DNA of 47,059 bases from CAZDET01 sp964504335 (GCA_964504335.1 CAZDET010000041.1:1-47059), one strand, 5' to 3'. Shown: positions 28,390-36,067, counted from the stretch's first letter. The notes: generated from the sequence alone by a model not told the origin. Translations and numbers: made by a program.

Positions 28390-28417
28390 TCGGCTGTAAT
28401 GCTTTGCGAAAAAACGG

Positions 28418-29983
28418 TCAGGCCCCTACAAACGACAGCCATTGTTTCCAGGCGGTGCCCCGCATGACGCGCGGCACTTTACTTTGCCCGTTGGCCTTGC
28501 CCATCTCGCGCTGCCATTCGTAGAACGTCTTCACCGGTACGGTATGCACTTCAATTCGCAGTGCCGTTTTACGCTCAGCCTGATAGTCGTCGTTGACCAG
28601 CCCGAGCTGTTCGTCGAGCGTGCGCTCGAGCTCGGCCGTGTCGACGGGGTCGTCCGTGCCAATATACCAAACGTGGTAGTAGCGGCCGTCCTTTTCGATT
28701 CCGGAGACGGTATATTCCGGGATAGTGATGTGTAGTAAGTCTTCAGTAGCCGTAATGCCGGCATTCATATTATCGACGGTCAGGTGCTCTGTGCAGAGGT
28801 TGATGTAAAACTTGGTCCGCCCGCTAATCACGATTTCGGCCCGCTCCGCGTCGAGGAATCGGATGGTATCTCCGAGCAGATAGCGCCAGGCTCCCGCCAC
28901 GGTAGAGATGGCCAGGGCGTAGTCGACGCCCAATTGGACGTCCGAGATGGTCAGGGTTTGGGCGCCGGGTTTGATTTCGCCTTCGCTGTCGAAGTGATCG
29001 TCGTCGAAGGGGATGAACTCGAAGAAGATTCCATTATTGAGCAACATTTCCATGCCCTTCATGTTGGGCGAGGTCTGGAAAGCCATCATGCCTTCCGATG
29101 CCAGGTAGGTGTTGAGGTAGGCCAGCGGGCGCCCAACGAGGCGATCGAGGGTAGCCCGGTAGGGTTCGTAGCTGGCGCCGCCGCAGATGAACAACGTCAG
29201 GTTGGGCCAAATGTCCAGAATATTATCGAGGCCGTGCCGCTCGATGATCTGTTCGAGGGTGAGTTGCACCCAGTGTGGCACCCCGATGATGACGCCGATG
29301 TCCCAGTCGGGCGCCAATTCGGCGATGGCGGAGAGGCGCTCGTCAAAGTCGGTTATTTCGGCAATGCGCTTGCCGGGCTTGTAAAATCCCTTCACCCAGG
29401 TCGGTTGCCGGTCGGCATTAATACCGCTGAGGTATCCCAAATAACGGTTGCCGTCTTTCTGCAACTGGCTCGTGCCGCCGATGGCCAGCCATCCCTTCAG
29501 GTAGGATTGCCGGTCGGTAAATTGCGGCAGCGTAGCAAACATCCGAACGGCCGAACGATTAAGCGCGCGCAGCTGCGCACGGGTGACGGGGATGTACTTC
29601 GTAGAAGCCTCAGAGGTACCGGAACTCAGCGCAAAGTAGCGCGTGCAGCCGGGCCAGGCTATGTCGCGCTTCCCGTCCAGGGTCTCGTGCCACCATTCAC
29701 TAAAGATTTTGTTGTAATCGTGCAGGGGCACTTTGGTGCGGAAGGCCGTCATACAGTCGGGCTGCTGCAACATTTCTTCGAAACCGTAGTGTTTGCCGAA
29801 AGCCGTGTACTGTGCCTTGCGCAGCATCCGGCGCAACGTACGCTCCTGTTGCTCAACGACGGGCCGCCGCGAGCTGATGAACCGATCCACTACCTCCAGG
29901 CCGACGGTCATGACCTTGGAAGGATTCGGAATGAATTTTGGCGTTCTGGTATTCTTTGACTCAGGGGAAGGCATAGGCCTCAT
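28418..29983 (-). CDS. GH3 family acyl-adenylate-forming protein
   Basis: This 521-residue protein belongs to the GH3 family, named for plant auxin-responsive acyl-acid-amido synthetases and also found in Bacteroidota. Family marks include FGKHYGFEEM and VPLHDYN near the N-terminus, the nucleotide-binding motif FALSSGTSEASTKYIPVT (about residues 119-136), GGASYEPYRATLDRL, YLASEGMMAFQ, and the C-terminal segment YLLGDTIRFL. Plant members link amino acids to jasmonate or auxin through an acyl-AMP; the bacterial substrate is unknown. The gene lies 18 bp downstream of the DCC gene and 28 bp upstream of the antiporter gene, suggesting one transcript. An ATG at 29974 is a slightly shorter alternative start. 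Confidence 0.9.
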   Translation of the reverse strand: MRPMPSPESKNTRTPKFIPNPSKVMTVGLEVVDRFISSRRPVVEQQERTLRRMLRKAQYTAFGKHYGFEEMLQQPDCMTAFRTKVPLHDYNKIFSEWWHETLDGKRDIAWPGCTRYFALSSGTSEASTKYIPVTRAQLRALNRSAVRMFATLPQFTDRQSYLKGWLAIGGTSQLQKDGNRYLGYLSGINADRQPTWVKGFYKPGKRIAEITDFDERLSAIAELAPDWDIGVIIGVPHWVQLTLEQIIERHGLDNILDIWPNLTLFICGGASYEPYRATLDRLVGRPLAYLNTYLASEGMMAFQTSPNMKGMEMLLNNGIFFEFIPFDDDHFDSEGEIKPGAQTLTISDVQLGVDYALAISTVAGAWRYLLGDTIRFLDAERAEIVISGRTKFYINLCTEHLTVDNMNAGITATEDLLHITIPEYTVSGIEKDGRYYHVWYIGTDDPVDTAELERTLDEQLGLVNDDYQAERKTALRIEVHTVPVKTFYEWQREMGKANGQSKVPRVMRGTAWKQWLSFVGA

Positions 29984-30001
29984 TTTATGGTGGACAGTGG
30001 A

Positions 30002-30430
30002 TCAGTTCTCGAAGCGGTGCCGCAACTCAGGCGTGGGGATCATACAGGCATCGCGCTTTCCGAACCACCGATACCGATTTCGGGCAATCCAGCGGTAGAC
30101 AACATCGCGAATCGGCCGGGGCACAATGGCCAGGTATTGAAGTACCGACCAGCCTCCGTCCAGATAACGAGCCACCCGTAGTGGTGCGTCTGAGTAGGTG
30201 TGAATATGCCCGTTTTCGTAGAGCATCACCGACTGCAGATTCTCTTTCGGCAACCTGGCTGCTTCCAGTAGTTGTGCTCCCAATTCGGACTGCAAGCTGG
30301 CAAAATGTACCCGGCCGGTGCGATCGCGTTCGATAATCCATTGCACCGTACCGTTGCAAAGATTGCAAACTCCGTCGAATAATAAGATGGGATGCGTGCT
30401 ATCCACTGCTACTTCTCGATTCGATTCCAT
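30002..30430 (-). CDS. DCC family thiol-disulfide oxidoreductase (DUF393)
   Basis: The 142-residue protein carries the family-defining DxxCxxC motif near the N-terminus: Asp19, Cys22 and Cys25 in LLFDGVCNLCNGTVQW. Downstream are the typical ERDRTGRVHFASLQS and the C-terminal YRWIARNRYRWFGKRDAC. The fold is thioredoxin-like and the CxxC is presumed redox-active, though the partner is unknown. No signal peptide is present. It probably heads the DCC-GH3-antiporter transcript; the 103-bp gap upstream separates it from the M14 carboxypeptidase gene. Confidence 0.9.
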   Translation of the reverse strand: MESNREVAVDSTHPILLFDGVCNLCNGTVQWIIERDRTGRVHFASLQSELGAQLLEAARLPKENLQSVMLYENGHIHTYSDAPLRVARYLDGGWSVLQYLAIVPRPIRDVVYRWIARNRYRWFGKRDACMIPTPELRHRFEN

Positions 30431-30533
30431 ATCTCAAAAACAGACTTGGTCCCTTTGAGGTTGTCCGCGCTGACTTCCCCTACCAGGTTAAGTACCTTTG
30501 AATTTATTAAATGGTTACAGCCTTATCTGGTAC

Positions 30534-32012
30534 TCAAAGTTCGATCAATTTGGCATTCACCACTACGTATCGCAGTCGGTTTGCGTTGTCATAGAGGAGT
30601 AAATCCGGATTTTGGCCCGGAATCACCTGCTGGTCGAGGCGCCCATCGCGCAGCAAGTGCAGGGCCTGATAATTAGCAGCGAAAGTAGTCGACCAATTAC
30701 TGAGTTGTACGGCTGTATATCCCTGTTGGTACAGATCTTCCGGGCGCAACCGCTCCACCTGGGCCGTCGTAAGTACCTGTGGGTAGACCTTGCCCAGTCG
30801 CGCCCGTAGTTGCTGCGGCTCTACTACGTGATAGGCGGTGTTAGTGCTGAGATCTCCCACATCGGTAATTGAACCTCGATAAAAGACCGCGCGATTCTCA
30901 TTGTAGAGCTGCTCGCGCCGGTTGTAGGCGATATCCAGCTTGTAGGCTCCGCCATGTACTTCTACCTGTACCTCGCGAAGGAGCAAGTCGACCGCACCGC
31001 CAAAATCGTTGTAGGGAATAGCTTCGTATACCTCCTGGGGGACTGTCGTGTAGCCTTCTGTAGAAATGCCGAAAAAGCCGCTGAGTAAAGCCAGGAAGTT
31101 CAACTTTCGGATCACTTGTTTTTCCGGATCATCGGGATAGCCCCCCGATTCGATCAGGATGGTGCTCGTTCCCCATTTCTGCATGTTATCCCCGAAGGCA
31201 CGCGGCTCGAAATCGTCGTTGTACTTGGCAATGCGGCTCGCTGCGTAGGGATCGATGGATTCGGTCATCCAGCCAATGAGCTGTATGGCTCGTTTTCGGG
31301 TGGCATCTACTGATTTCTCAAAATCGAAGGCCGGAGCCAAAAATGACAGGGCAGCAATCGATTGAGGCGGATACCCCACTCCGTAATAGGGATTCTGGTC
31401 GTGTAGATTAAAGCCCCATTCGGCGGCTAACTGATCGCGGGCGGTTTTCAGGATGCGGGCCTCCGGTGATTCGAGGCGCAGCGCGTCGCGATTGATATCC
31501 ACCCCCAGGGCATTGCGTCGTTGGTAGCGCTCGGCGCCGTCGGGATTGAGCATGGGGATGAAGGTGAGGCGGAGCGTTCGGCGCAATTCCTCCCGGAATT
31601 CGTCGAACCCGTCGCCCGAGCGATCCAAAAACCGAAATACGTCGAACAAGGCCGCCGTGGCTGTTGGCTCGTTGCCGTGCATCTGCGACCAAAGCAACAC
31701 ATCGGTGCTTCCATTCCCCCAGCTTACCTGGTAGATGGGGCGATCTTCCACAGATCGGCCTACTTCCCGAACCTCAAACGGATCGGGTAGTGCCTTCAGC
31801 AGGGGTTCGATATCCGCCAGTTTAAAAAATCGATCTTCCAGGGTGGGCTCCAGGTAGGTAGGATAGGCCGCTTCCAGCCGGGTTACCAGGGTAAACGGAT
31901 ACTCAGGTGCTTGGGGTACAACCATTCCGGATGCCGCTGCCGGACTCTGATTGCACCGAATCGCCAGTAGACACGTGGCAATGGTTATTAGGATTAGGAT
32001 AGTAATTCTCAT
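30534..32012 (-). CDS. M14 family zinc carboxypeptidase, probable lipoprotein
   Basis: The 492-residue metallocarboxypeptidase has the zinc-binding HxxE as His112 and Glu115 in SQMHGNEPTATAALF and a third ligand at His204 in GFNLHDQNPYYG. DINRDALRLESPEARIL is the usual substrate-binding stretch. A hydrophobic N-terminus (MRITILILITIATCLLAIRC) suggests export, and the Cys at residue 20 could be a lipidation site, although Arg before it is atypical. The last 150 residues form an additional domain of unclear role. It should trim C-terminal residues from peptides in the periplasm or outside. It is divergent from the GlsB-like gene across 88 bp. Confidence 0.9.
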   Translation of the reverse strand: MRITILILITIATCLLAIRCNQSPAAASGMVVPQAPEYPFTLVTRLEAAYPTYLEPTLEDRFFKLADIEPLLKALPDPFEVREVGRSVEDRPIYQVSWGNGSTDVLLWSQMHGNEPTATAALFDVFRFLDRSGDGFDEFREELRRTLRLTFIPMLNPDGAERYQRRNALGVDINRDALRLESPEARILKTARDQLAAEWGFNLHDQNPYYGVGYPPQSIAALSFLAPAFDFEKSVDATRKRAIQLIGWMTESIDPYAASRIAKYNDDFEPRAFGDNMQKWGTSTILIESGGYPDDPEKQVIRKLNFLALLSGFFGISTEGYTTVPQEVYEAIPYNDFGGAVDLLLREVQVEVHGGAYKLDIAYNRREQLYNENRAVFYRGSITDVGDLSTNTAYHVVEPQQLRARLGKVYPQVLTTAQVERLRPEDLYQQGYTAVQLSNWSTTFAANYQALHLLRDGRLDQQVIPGQNPDLLLYDNANRLRYVVVNAKLIEL

Positions 32013-32020
32013 GCAGACTG

Positions 32021-32066
32021 TTGTAGAAGGGATAATTCTCTATCTTAAGGGAAGATAAGCAAGATA
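32021..32066. promoter_or_regulatory. Possible pair of divergent promoters between the carboxypeptidase and GlsB-like genes
   Basis: On the plus strand TTG (32021-32023) is followed after 17 bases by TAtcTTaA (32041-32048). On the minus strand TTG (32086-32084) is followed after 17 bases by TAtcTTgC (32066-32059). Each -7 candidate matches TAnnTTTG at six of eight positions. The opposed TATCTT and AAGATA elements also create a 6-bp hairpin at 32041-32057. The reading is suggestive, not firm. Confidence 0.3.
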
Positions 32067-32100
32067 ACTCTTACAAACACAACCAAAAATCAGCTTTACC

Positions 32101-32367
32101 ATGATCAGCATTCTAGCTTGGATTATCCTCGGCCTTGTGGCCGGTGCCGTCGCCAAATGGATTCACCCGGGGCCCGATCCCGGAGGCTGGATCGTCACTA
32201 TGCTCATTGGCATCGGGGGCGCGATGGTAGGGGGCTTTATCGCCCGGGCTTTATTGGGAATCAATACTGGAGGGTTCAACCTCATGACTTTCCTGGTTGC
32301 AGTGGGCGGGGCGGTTCTGCTGTTGTTCCTGTATCGTCGCTTCATTGTAGGCCGCGCACGATCCTAA
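32101..32367 (+). CDS. GlsB/YeaQ/YmgE family stress-response membrane protein
   Basis: The 88-residue protein has three hydrophobic segments: ILAWIILGLVAGAVAKWI, IVTMLIGIGGAMVGGFIARAL and LMTFLVAVGGAVLLLFLYRRF. The glycine-rich GLVAGAVAKWIHPGPDPGGW pattern is characteristic of this family, formerly called transglycosylase-associated proteins. It is an inner-membrane protein. E. coli homologues are induced by acid or general stress, but the molecular role is unknown. It is transcribed away from the carboxypeptidase gene and followed by 157 bp before the phosphoesterase. Confidence 0.9.
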   Translation: MISILAWIILGLVAGAVAKWIHPGPDPGGWIVTMLIGIGGAMVGGFIARALLGINTGGFNLMTFLVAVGGAVLLLFLYRRFIVGRARS

Positions 32368-32392
32368 TTGCCTGACTGAAGGTCTTATTTTT

Positions 32393-32455
32393 TGAAGTGT
32401 GGGGTGTGGCGTTCGGAATGTATACTCCAAACTTCATGCATCACACTTCATACAT
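32393..32455. repeat. Interrupted inverted repeat with ACTTCAT direct repeats
   Basis: TGAAGTGTG (32393-32401) is the reverse complement of CACACTTCA (32442-32450). Inside, ATGTAT (32418-32423) pairs with ATACAT (32450-32455), and ACTTCAT occurs twice (32431-32437 and 32445-32451). The region lies between the GlsB-like gene and the phosphoesterase start at 32525. The long loop makes a simple terminator unlikely. Confidence 0.4.
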
Positions 32456-32524
32456 GCCTGCTTCACTTGTCGTTCGAATGAAGGAAATCGGTATATTGGG
32501 CGTCGTATCAATGAGAAAACGTCC

Positions 32525-33271
32525 ATGCGGATCATCCAACTCACCGATCTCCACATCGGTCAGCTCGGGGCTGACTCCTACGGAGTCGACGTACGCAAGA
32601 ACTTCAAAAATGCACTCGCCAAGGCCCTTCCACTCTGGCCCGACCTGTTCATCGTCACGGGTGACCTCTGCCTCGACCGGGGCGATTCGGAGATATACCG
32701 CTGGATTAAACAAGAACTCGACCGCACCGCCGTTACCTATCTGCTCCTACCCGGAAATCACGACGATGTGACGTTGCTCACCGAGGTATTCGAACAGCAG
32801 GAGCGCGTCAAGCACGGCGAGCTCTACTACCTCGAACAACTAGCCGACCGCACCGTGCTCTTTCTGGACACCTCATCCGGTACCATGTCGGATATCCAGC
32901 TGCAGTGGCTCGACAAGACGCTCTCCGAGATTGATGAAGATCCGCTGCTCGTGTTCATGCACCACCCGCCGCTACTGGCCGGGGTGCCCTACATGGACAG
33001 CAAATACTGCCTGGAAAACTGGCAAACGGTTTCCGACCTATTCATCCGGCAGGACTTTTCCGTAGAGGTTTTCTGCGGGCATTACCATGTGCATAAATCC
33101 GTCCAGCTATACAATCTGACGGTGCACATTACGCCATCTACCTACTTTCAGATCGACCAATTTCACACCGATTTTCAGGTCGATCACCGCCGCCCCGGCT
33201 TTCGGGTCATTGATCTGGTGGAGGGCCAGGTGCGGGAAACAGTGCGTTTTTGCGATGGCGCTGTCTTGTAA
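32525..33271 (+). CDS. Calcineurin-like metallophosphoesterase (CpdA-like)
   Basis: With the ATG at 32525 the protein has 248 residues and begins directly with the family's first metal motif, MRIIQLTDLHIG (Asp8, His10). An open frame extends upstream to a GTG at 32399, but those 42 residues are low-complexity and lie over an inverted repeat, so the shorter start is preferred. The other metal motifs follow in order: VTGDL, LPGNHDD, MHHPP, and CGHYHVHK. The arrangement resembles class III cyclic nucleotide phosphodiesterases such as CpdA, but other phosphodiester substrates are possible. It is cytoplasmic. The DUF4112 gene follows after 56 bp in the same direction. Confidence 0.9.
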   Translation: MRIIQLTDLHIGQLGADSYGVDVRKNFKNALAKALPLWPDLFIVTGDLCLDRGDSEIYRWIKQELDRTAVTYLLLPGNHDDVTLLTEVFEQQERVKHGELYYLEQLADRTVLFLDTSSGTMSDIQLQWLDKTLSEIDEDPLLVFMHHPPLLAGVPYMDSKYCLENWQTVSDLFIRQDFSVEVFCGHYHVHKSVQLYNLTVHITPSTYFQIDQFHTDFQVDHRRPGFRVIDLVEGQVRETVRFCDGAVL

Positions 33272-33327
33272 TGAAGCAGTGACCGGGGCCGGCACCAGCC
33301 GTCCCAATACCTGAAGTACCTTTTACA

Positions 33328-33837
33328 ATGGCCGTTACCAACAAACCCGTACTAACCAAAGAACAACGCAACGAAGCCGGCCTCGAATGGGTAGACCGCA
33401 CCGCCCGCCTGCTCGATACGCGCTTTCGCATCCCCGGCACCAATATCCGCTTCGGGGCCGACTTTCTGCTCGGCCTCATCCCCGGCGCGGGCGATGTCAT
33501 CAGTTTACTCCTTTCGGGCAGCCTGGTCATTACCATGGCCCGCCACGGTGCCAGCGGCCGCGTACTGCTAAAAATGCTCTTCAACGTGGCGCTCGATGCC
33601 CTTGTGGGCACCATCCCTGTCCTCGGCGACATTTTCGACCTCGCCTACAAAGCCAACTACCGCAACCTGCAATTGCTAAAAGACCATTACGAAGTAGGTG
33701 CCCACCGAGGCAGCGCCCGCCCGTTTATCGTGGGCCTGCTAGTGGTCATCCTGCTGGTAGTAGTGGTTATTTTGTGGGGGATGCTTGCCTTGATTTGGTG
33801 GATGGGGGAGCTGTTGGCTAATTCTTTGGTATTTTAG
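33328..33837 (+). CDS. DUF4112 domain-containing membrane protein
   Basis: The 169-residue protein matches the DUF4112 pattern: a charged N-terminus, then LLDTRFRIPGTNIRFGADFLLGLIPGAGDVIS, a repeated hydrophobic core with DALVGTIPVLGDIFDLAYKANYRN, and one strong C-terminal membrane helix (FIVGLLVVILLVVVVILWGML). The function is unknown across the family. The paired LIPGAGD and TIPVLGD motifs suggest two re-entrant or membrane-associated hairpins. It follows the phosphoesterase by 56 bp and may be co-transcribed. Confidence 0.9.
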   Translation: MAVTNKPVLTKEQRNEAGLEWVDRTARLLDTRFRIPGTNIRFGADFLLGLIPGAGDVISLLLSGSLVITMARHGASGRVLLKMLFNVALDALVGTIPVLGDIFDLAYKANYRNLQLLKDHYEVGAHRGSARPFIVGLLVVILLVVVVILWGMLALIWWMGELLANSLVF

Positions 33838-33994
33838 TCTGTGTTGGTTCGCATAGAGTTCTGCGCTACGAGCGGCAGGCTCGCCCAGCAGCAGGCGAGG
33901 AGGAGCCAAGTGATTGTGTGCATAGAAAATACTGATTTACACGGCCAATGGATGGAGCAGTTCTCAAAAAAAATTGTCAAAGAAGGAAAAATTG
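33838..33994. other. Intergenic stretch with a GC-rich alternative dyad
   Basis: No credible gene is present; a 60-codon GTG-start frame runs through it but crosses into the 3' end of the SDR remnant and has no family marks. CGAGC (33869-33873) can pair with GCTCG (33879-33883), or, exclusively of that, CTCGCC (33880-33885) with GGCGAG (33894-33899). The GC-rich block is followed by AT-rich sequence with an A8 run at 33966-33973. The block may serve as a transcription end for the DUF4112 gene or be a dispersed repeat. Confidence 0.4.
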
Positions 33995-34713
33995 CTATCC
34001 ATTATCTGAATTTAACATTCTGAATGCACCCGTCGGTGTGATTCTACTGATTAGGCTAAGTGCCTTCGCCTGACCAACCCGAATGGTATCCTTGCCCCGT
34101 TTGAGACCGCGGACGAACTCCCGGGCCACTTGTTGGGGCGGAATCTTACTCGAAGAAAGGTGATGGGTGAACGCTGTATCGACCGTAGGAGGAAGCACTT
34201 CTACGACGCGAATATTCGATTTTCGCAGTTGATGCCGCAGACTTTGTACGAACGAGTGGAGGGCCGCCTTACTCGCCGAATAGGAGGGATGGTCGGCATC
34301 CGGCGTGTAGGCCAACCCGGAAGTGATAAATGCTACCGAGGGTTGATCCGACTGTTGGAGCAATTCCAGCGATTTCTTAGTCAGGTTGATCGGGGCTAGA
34401 AAATTTACAGCCATCTCCCGTTGGGCTGTCAGTAACGGATCATCGATTTTCAGAAAATCGTAAGCGCTTCCGATACCGGCATTATTGACGAGCAAATCTA
34501 TCTTGCCAAATTGGCTGGTGATCGTTTGAAGGGCTTGTGCTACTTCGGCCGGCTGGGTGATATCCGCTTTGAGGGAAGTGACCTGCGGCAGCCGTTCGCC
34601 TCGTTGCGGTCTATGGAAATGACCGTATTTGCCGGGCTAAGCTCGTTTGCGACGGCAAATCCAATGCCGGTGGCACCACCGGTGATTACGATTACTTGAT
34701 TGTGGAGTGTCAT
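33995..34713 (-). pseudogene. Frameshifted short-chain dehydrogenase (DltE-like SDR)
   Basis: The first part reads in one frame from the ATG at 34713: MTLHNQVIVITGGATGIGFA ... IDRNEA, the SDR cofactor-binding half with TGGATGIG. The reading frame then runs out of homology and stops near 34540. In another frame, homology resumes at about 34591 with LPQVTSLKADITQPAEVAQ and continues through KIDLLVNNAGIGSAYDFL, the active-site YSASKAAL, and a typical C-terminal end at 33995. A small deletion or indel near 34592-34602, between NEA and LPQV, would explain both the frame change and the missing few residues. The family is usually 240-250 residues. A sequencing error cannot be excluded, but the neighbouring regulator is also broken, which favours real decay. 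Confidence 0.75.
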
Positions 34714-34758
34714 GGCAAATGCGTTTGAATTCAATTAGAAGTTTGCCAATACAAACAC

Positions 34759-34796
34759 GGTCAATTGACCTTAGAACTTGTCATATGGCAAGTTCT
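34759..34796. promoter_or_regulatory. Two adjacent palindromes between the broken SDR and regulator
   Basis: GGTCAATTGACC (34759-34770) is a perfect 12-bp palindrome. Two bases further, arms AGAACTTG and CAAGTTCT flank an inner CATATG, giving a 24-bp dyad (34773-34796) with a single mismatched pair. The dyads lie just upstream of the SDR gene and overlap the end of the regulator remnant. They look like operators for a dimeric regulator, possibly the Crp-family protein once encoded beside them. No T tract supports a terminator. Confidence 0.45.
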
Positions 34797-35102
34797 ACGA
34801 CTTGCTTCGTGCAGCCACCTGACGTCGGATTCGACTCAGCGACGTTTCGGTAATTCCGAGGTAAGAGGCCAGGTGCCTGAGCGGAATAAGGAAAACCAGA
34901 TGTTGGTCTCTTTTTCCCGGTCTTTTTTATAGACGCGAAAACAACCTCGGTCAATGTACACCAATTCTTCACAAACGGCTCCCGCCCTCAAAATGTGTCG
35001 ATCTTTCTTTATGCGTTTTCGGGTGAACAGCGGCAGGGCAAGCTCAAATTCGCTTGGCTCCATTTCGGTGTAGTAGGATACGAATGCTCTAAACTGATCC
35101 AT
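34795..35102 (-). pseudogene. Crp/Fnr family regulator remnant with the middle deleted
   Basis: From the ATG at 35102 the N-terminal cyclic-nucleotide-binding-like half is intact: MDQFRAFVSYYTEMEPSEFE, KKDRHILRAG, CEELVYIDRGCFRVYKKD, up to NIWFS. Within a few bases, at about 34885, the sequence continues in another frame with the C-terminal DNA-binding helix-turn-helix, IPLRHLASYLGITETSLSRI, ending at a TAG at 34795-34797. About 90-100 residues that normally join these parts (full proteins are about 190 residues) are missing, and the join is out of frame. The gene is therefore a deletion product, not a sequencing error of one base. An apparent TTG-N22-TAcTTTTa promoter-like pair remains upstream (35108-35141). 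The family usually controls adjacent oxidoreductase genes. Confidence 0.75.
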
Positions 35103-35286
35103 CACTCTAAAAGTAACACTATTGTTCCTTGAACCGGTCAATAAAAAGCACCAATCTCAGTGACGTTCGTCATTGTCGGAGTAAACACGGGAATGTAAAT
35201 TAGCCAGCAATGGTAGAAGAAGTAATTACACAAGGTCCCCCAGCGTAGAAGCGCCATATAGTTCTTTCCAAATAAAAACCATAGAC

Positions 35287-35862
35287 ATGATCAGGAAGCC
35301 CTTATTCCGACTGATGTGGCTAGCTGTGCTGCCACTCCTTTTCACCACTTGTACCAAAGACGACTTTCAGCCGGTCGAACCGGAAGAGAAAATGGAAGTA
35401 GACCTCCGCACCACGAAAGGGAAGCGGGACCGAACACTGTTCAAAGCCTTTTTCAAAACCGAATTCATTGCGACGCCGAGCCCTACAAGTTTACAGCTGG
35501 ACATTACGGGCACTGGCCGGGGCCTCCGCCTCGGAAGGAGCACCTTTGAATCAGCCTCTACGGTAGACTTTACTACGCCTCCCCCGTTTACACAAACCGG
35601 GAATGTCACCTTCACCGCAGCCAATGGCGATCAGTTGTTTGGCCATTCTATCGGCACCGCCGATCCTTTTACCTGCAACGAAGTAGATGAATGTACCCGG
35701 TTTAAAGGCAACTACGTAATCGGTGAGTTGCTGGACGGCACGCCCAAAGACGGTACCGGGCGGTTTGAAGGCGCCACTGGTAGTGGCGTGTACTACGGCA
35801 GCGCGAATGTTACTACCGGGGAAGGCCGAATTACCTTCATCGGATTGTTATTCAATCCTTAG
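35287..35862 (+). CDS. Predicted lipoprotein, unknown function
   Basis: The 191-residue protein has a lipoprotein signal ending LLFTTC, with Cys22 as the predicted lipidated residue. The mature part is rich in beta strands. Its end, GTGRFEGATGSGVYYGSANVTT, has the GxGRFxxATGxG pattern also seen in allene-oxide-cyclase-like/dirigent-type beta-barrel proteins. That assignment is tentative. Two cysteines (CNEVDEC) could form a disulfide. It is a single transcription unit on the plus strand, divergent from the Crp-family remnant. Its TAG stop overlaps copy 2 of the palindrome family, and a second hairpin follows at 35932-35962. Confidence 0.82.
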   Translation: MIRKPLFRLMWLAVLPLLFTTCTKDDFQPVEPEEKMEVDLRTTKGKRDRTLFKAFFKTEFIATPSPTSLQLDITGTGRGLRLGRSTFESASTVDFTTPPPFTQTGNVTFTAANGDQLFGHSIGTADPFTCNEVDECTRFKGNYVIGELLDGTPKDGTGRFEGATGSGVYYGSANVTTGEGRITFIGLLFNP

Positions 35863-35883
35863 AGATGCTAACATAGCATCTCT
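35861..35883 (+). repeat. Palindrome family, copy 2, overlapping a stop codon
   Basis: Arm AGAGATGCTA, loop ACA and the complementary arm form a perfect 23-bp dyad identical to the centre of copy 1. The TAG stop of the lipoprotein gene occupies 35860-35862, so the palindrome begins inside the stop codon. Orientation by the asymmetric loop (ACA on the transcript) is the same relative to the gene as in copy 3 relative to the GH13 gene. Confidence 0.92.
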
Positions 35884-35931
35884 TAATTTGAGCAAGTATT
35901 GGATTTGCTGAAATTGCCAGCAATCCCTTTT

Positions 35932-35962
35932 AATAGGGCATATGTATACCGTATGCCCTATT
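35932..35962 (+). terminator. Strong hairpin, probable terminator of the lipoprotein gene
   Basis: Arms AATAGGGCATA and TATGCCCTATT (11 perfect pairs) enclose a 9-base loop, followed by TTTAAA. It sits 70 bp after the lipoprotein stop and about 105 bp before the flavin reductase start. The T tract is short on both strands. Confidence 0.55.
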
Positions 35963-36067
35963 TTAAATGTGAGCTTTTCACCCCTCAGTTGGTAAATCGC
36001 ACATTCTACCGTTTATCCTGTTTTACAATAGATTGAAAACCAAAATAGCTAGAATTAATTTAAATTT

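Noticed and set aside
28784..29959. Long plus-strand open frame (391 codons) inside the GH3 gene
   Set aside because: It is the antisense of a strongly conserved GH3 protein, has low-complexity composition, and shows no family motifs; high GC coding DNA commonly leaves such shadow frames.
30493..30500. Plus-strand TAccTTTG as a promoter
   Set aside because: It matches the -7 consensus, but no plus-strand gene follows and no TTTG lies at the right distance; a chance match is more likely, though an antisense transcript into the M14 gene cannot be excluded.
32399..32524. N-terminal extension of the phosphoesterase from a GTG at 32399
   Set aside because: The extension lies over an inverted repeat, has atypical composition, and the family's first metal motif starts right at the ATG at 32525.
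33841..34023. 60-codon plus-strand frame with a GTG start
   Set aside because: It spans a GC-rich dyad and runs antisense into the SDR remnant; no homology pattern is evident.
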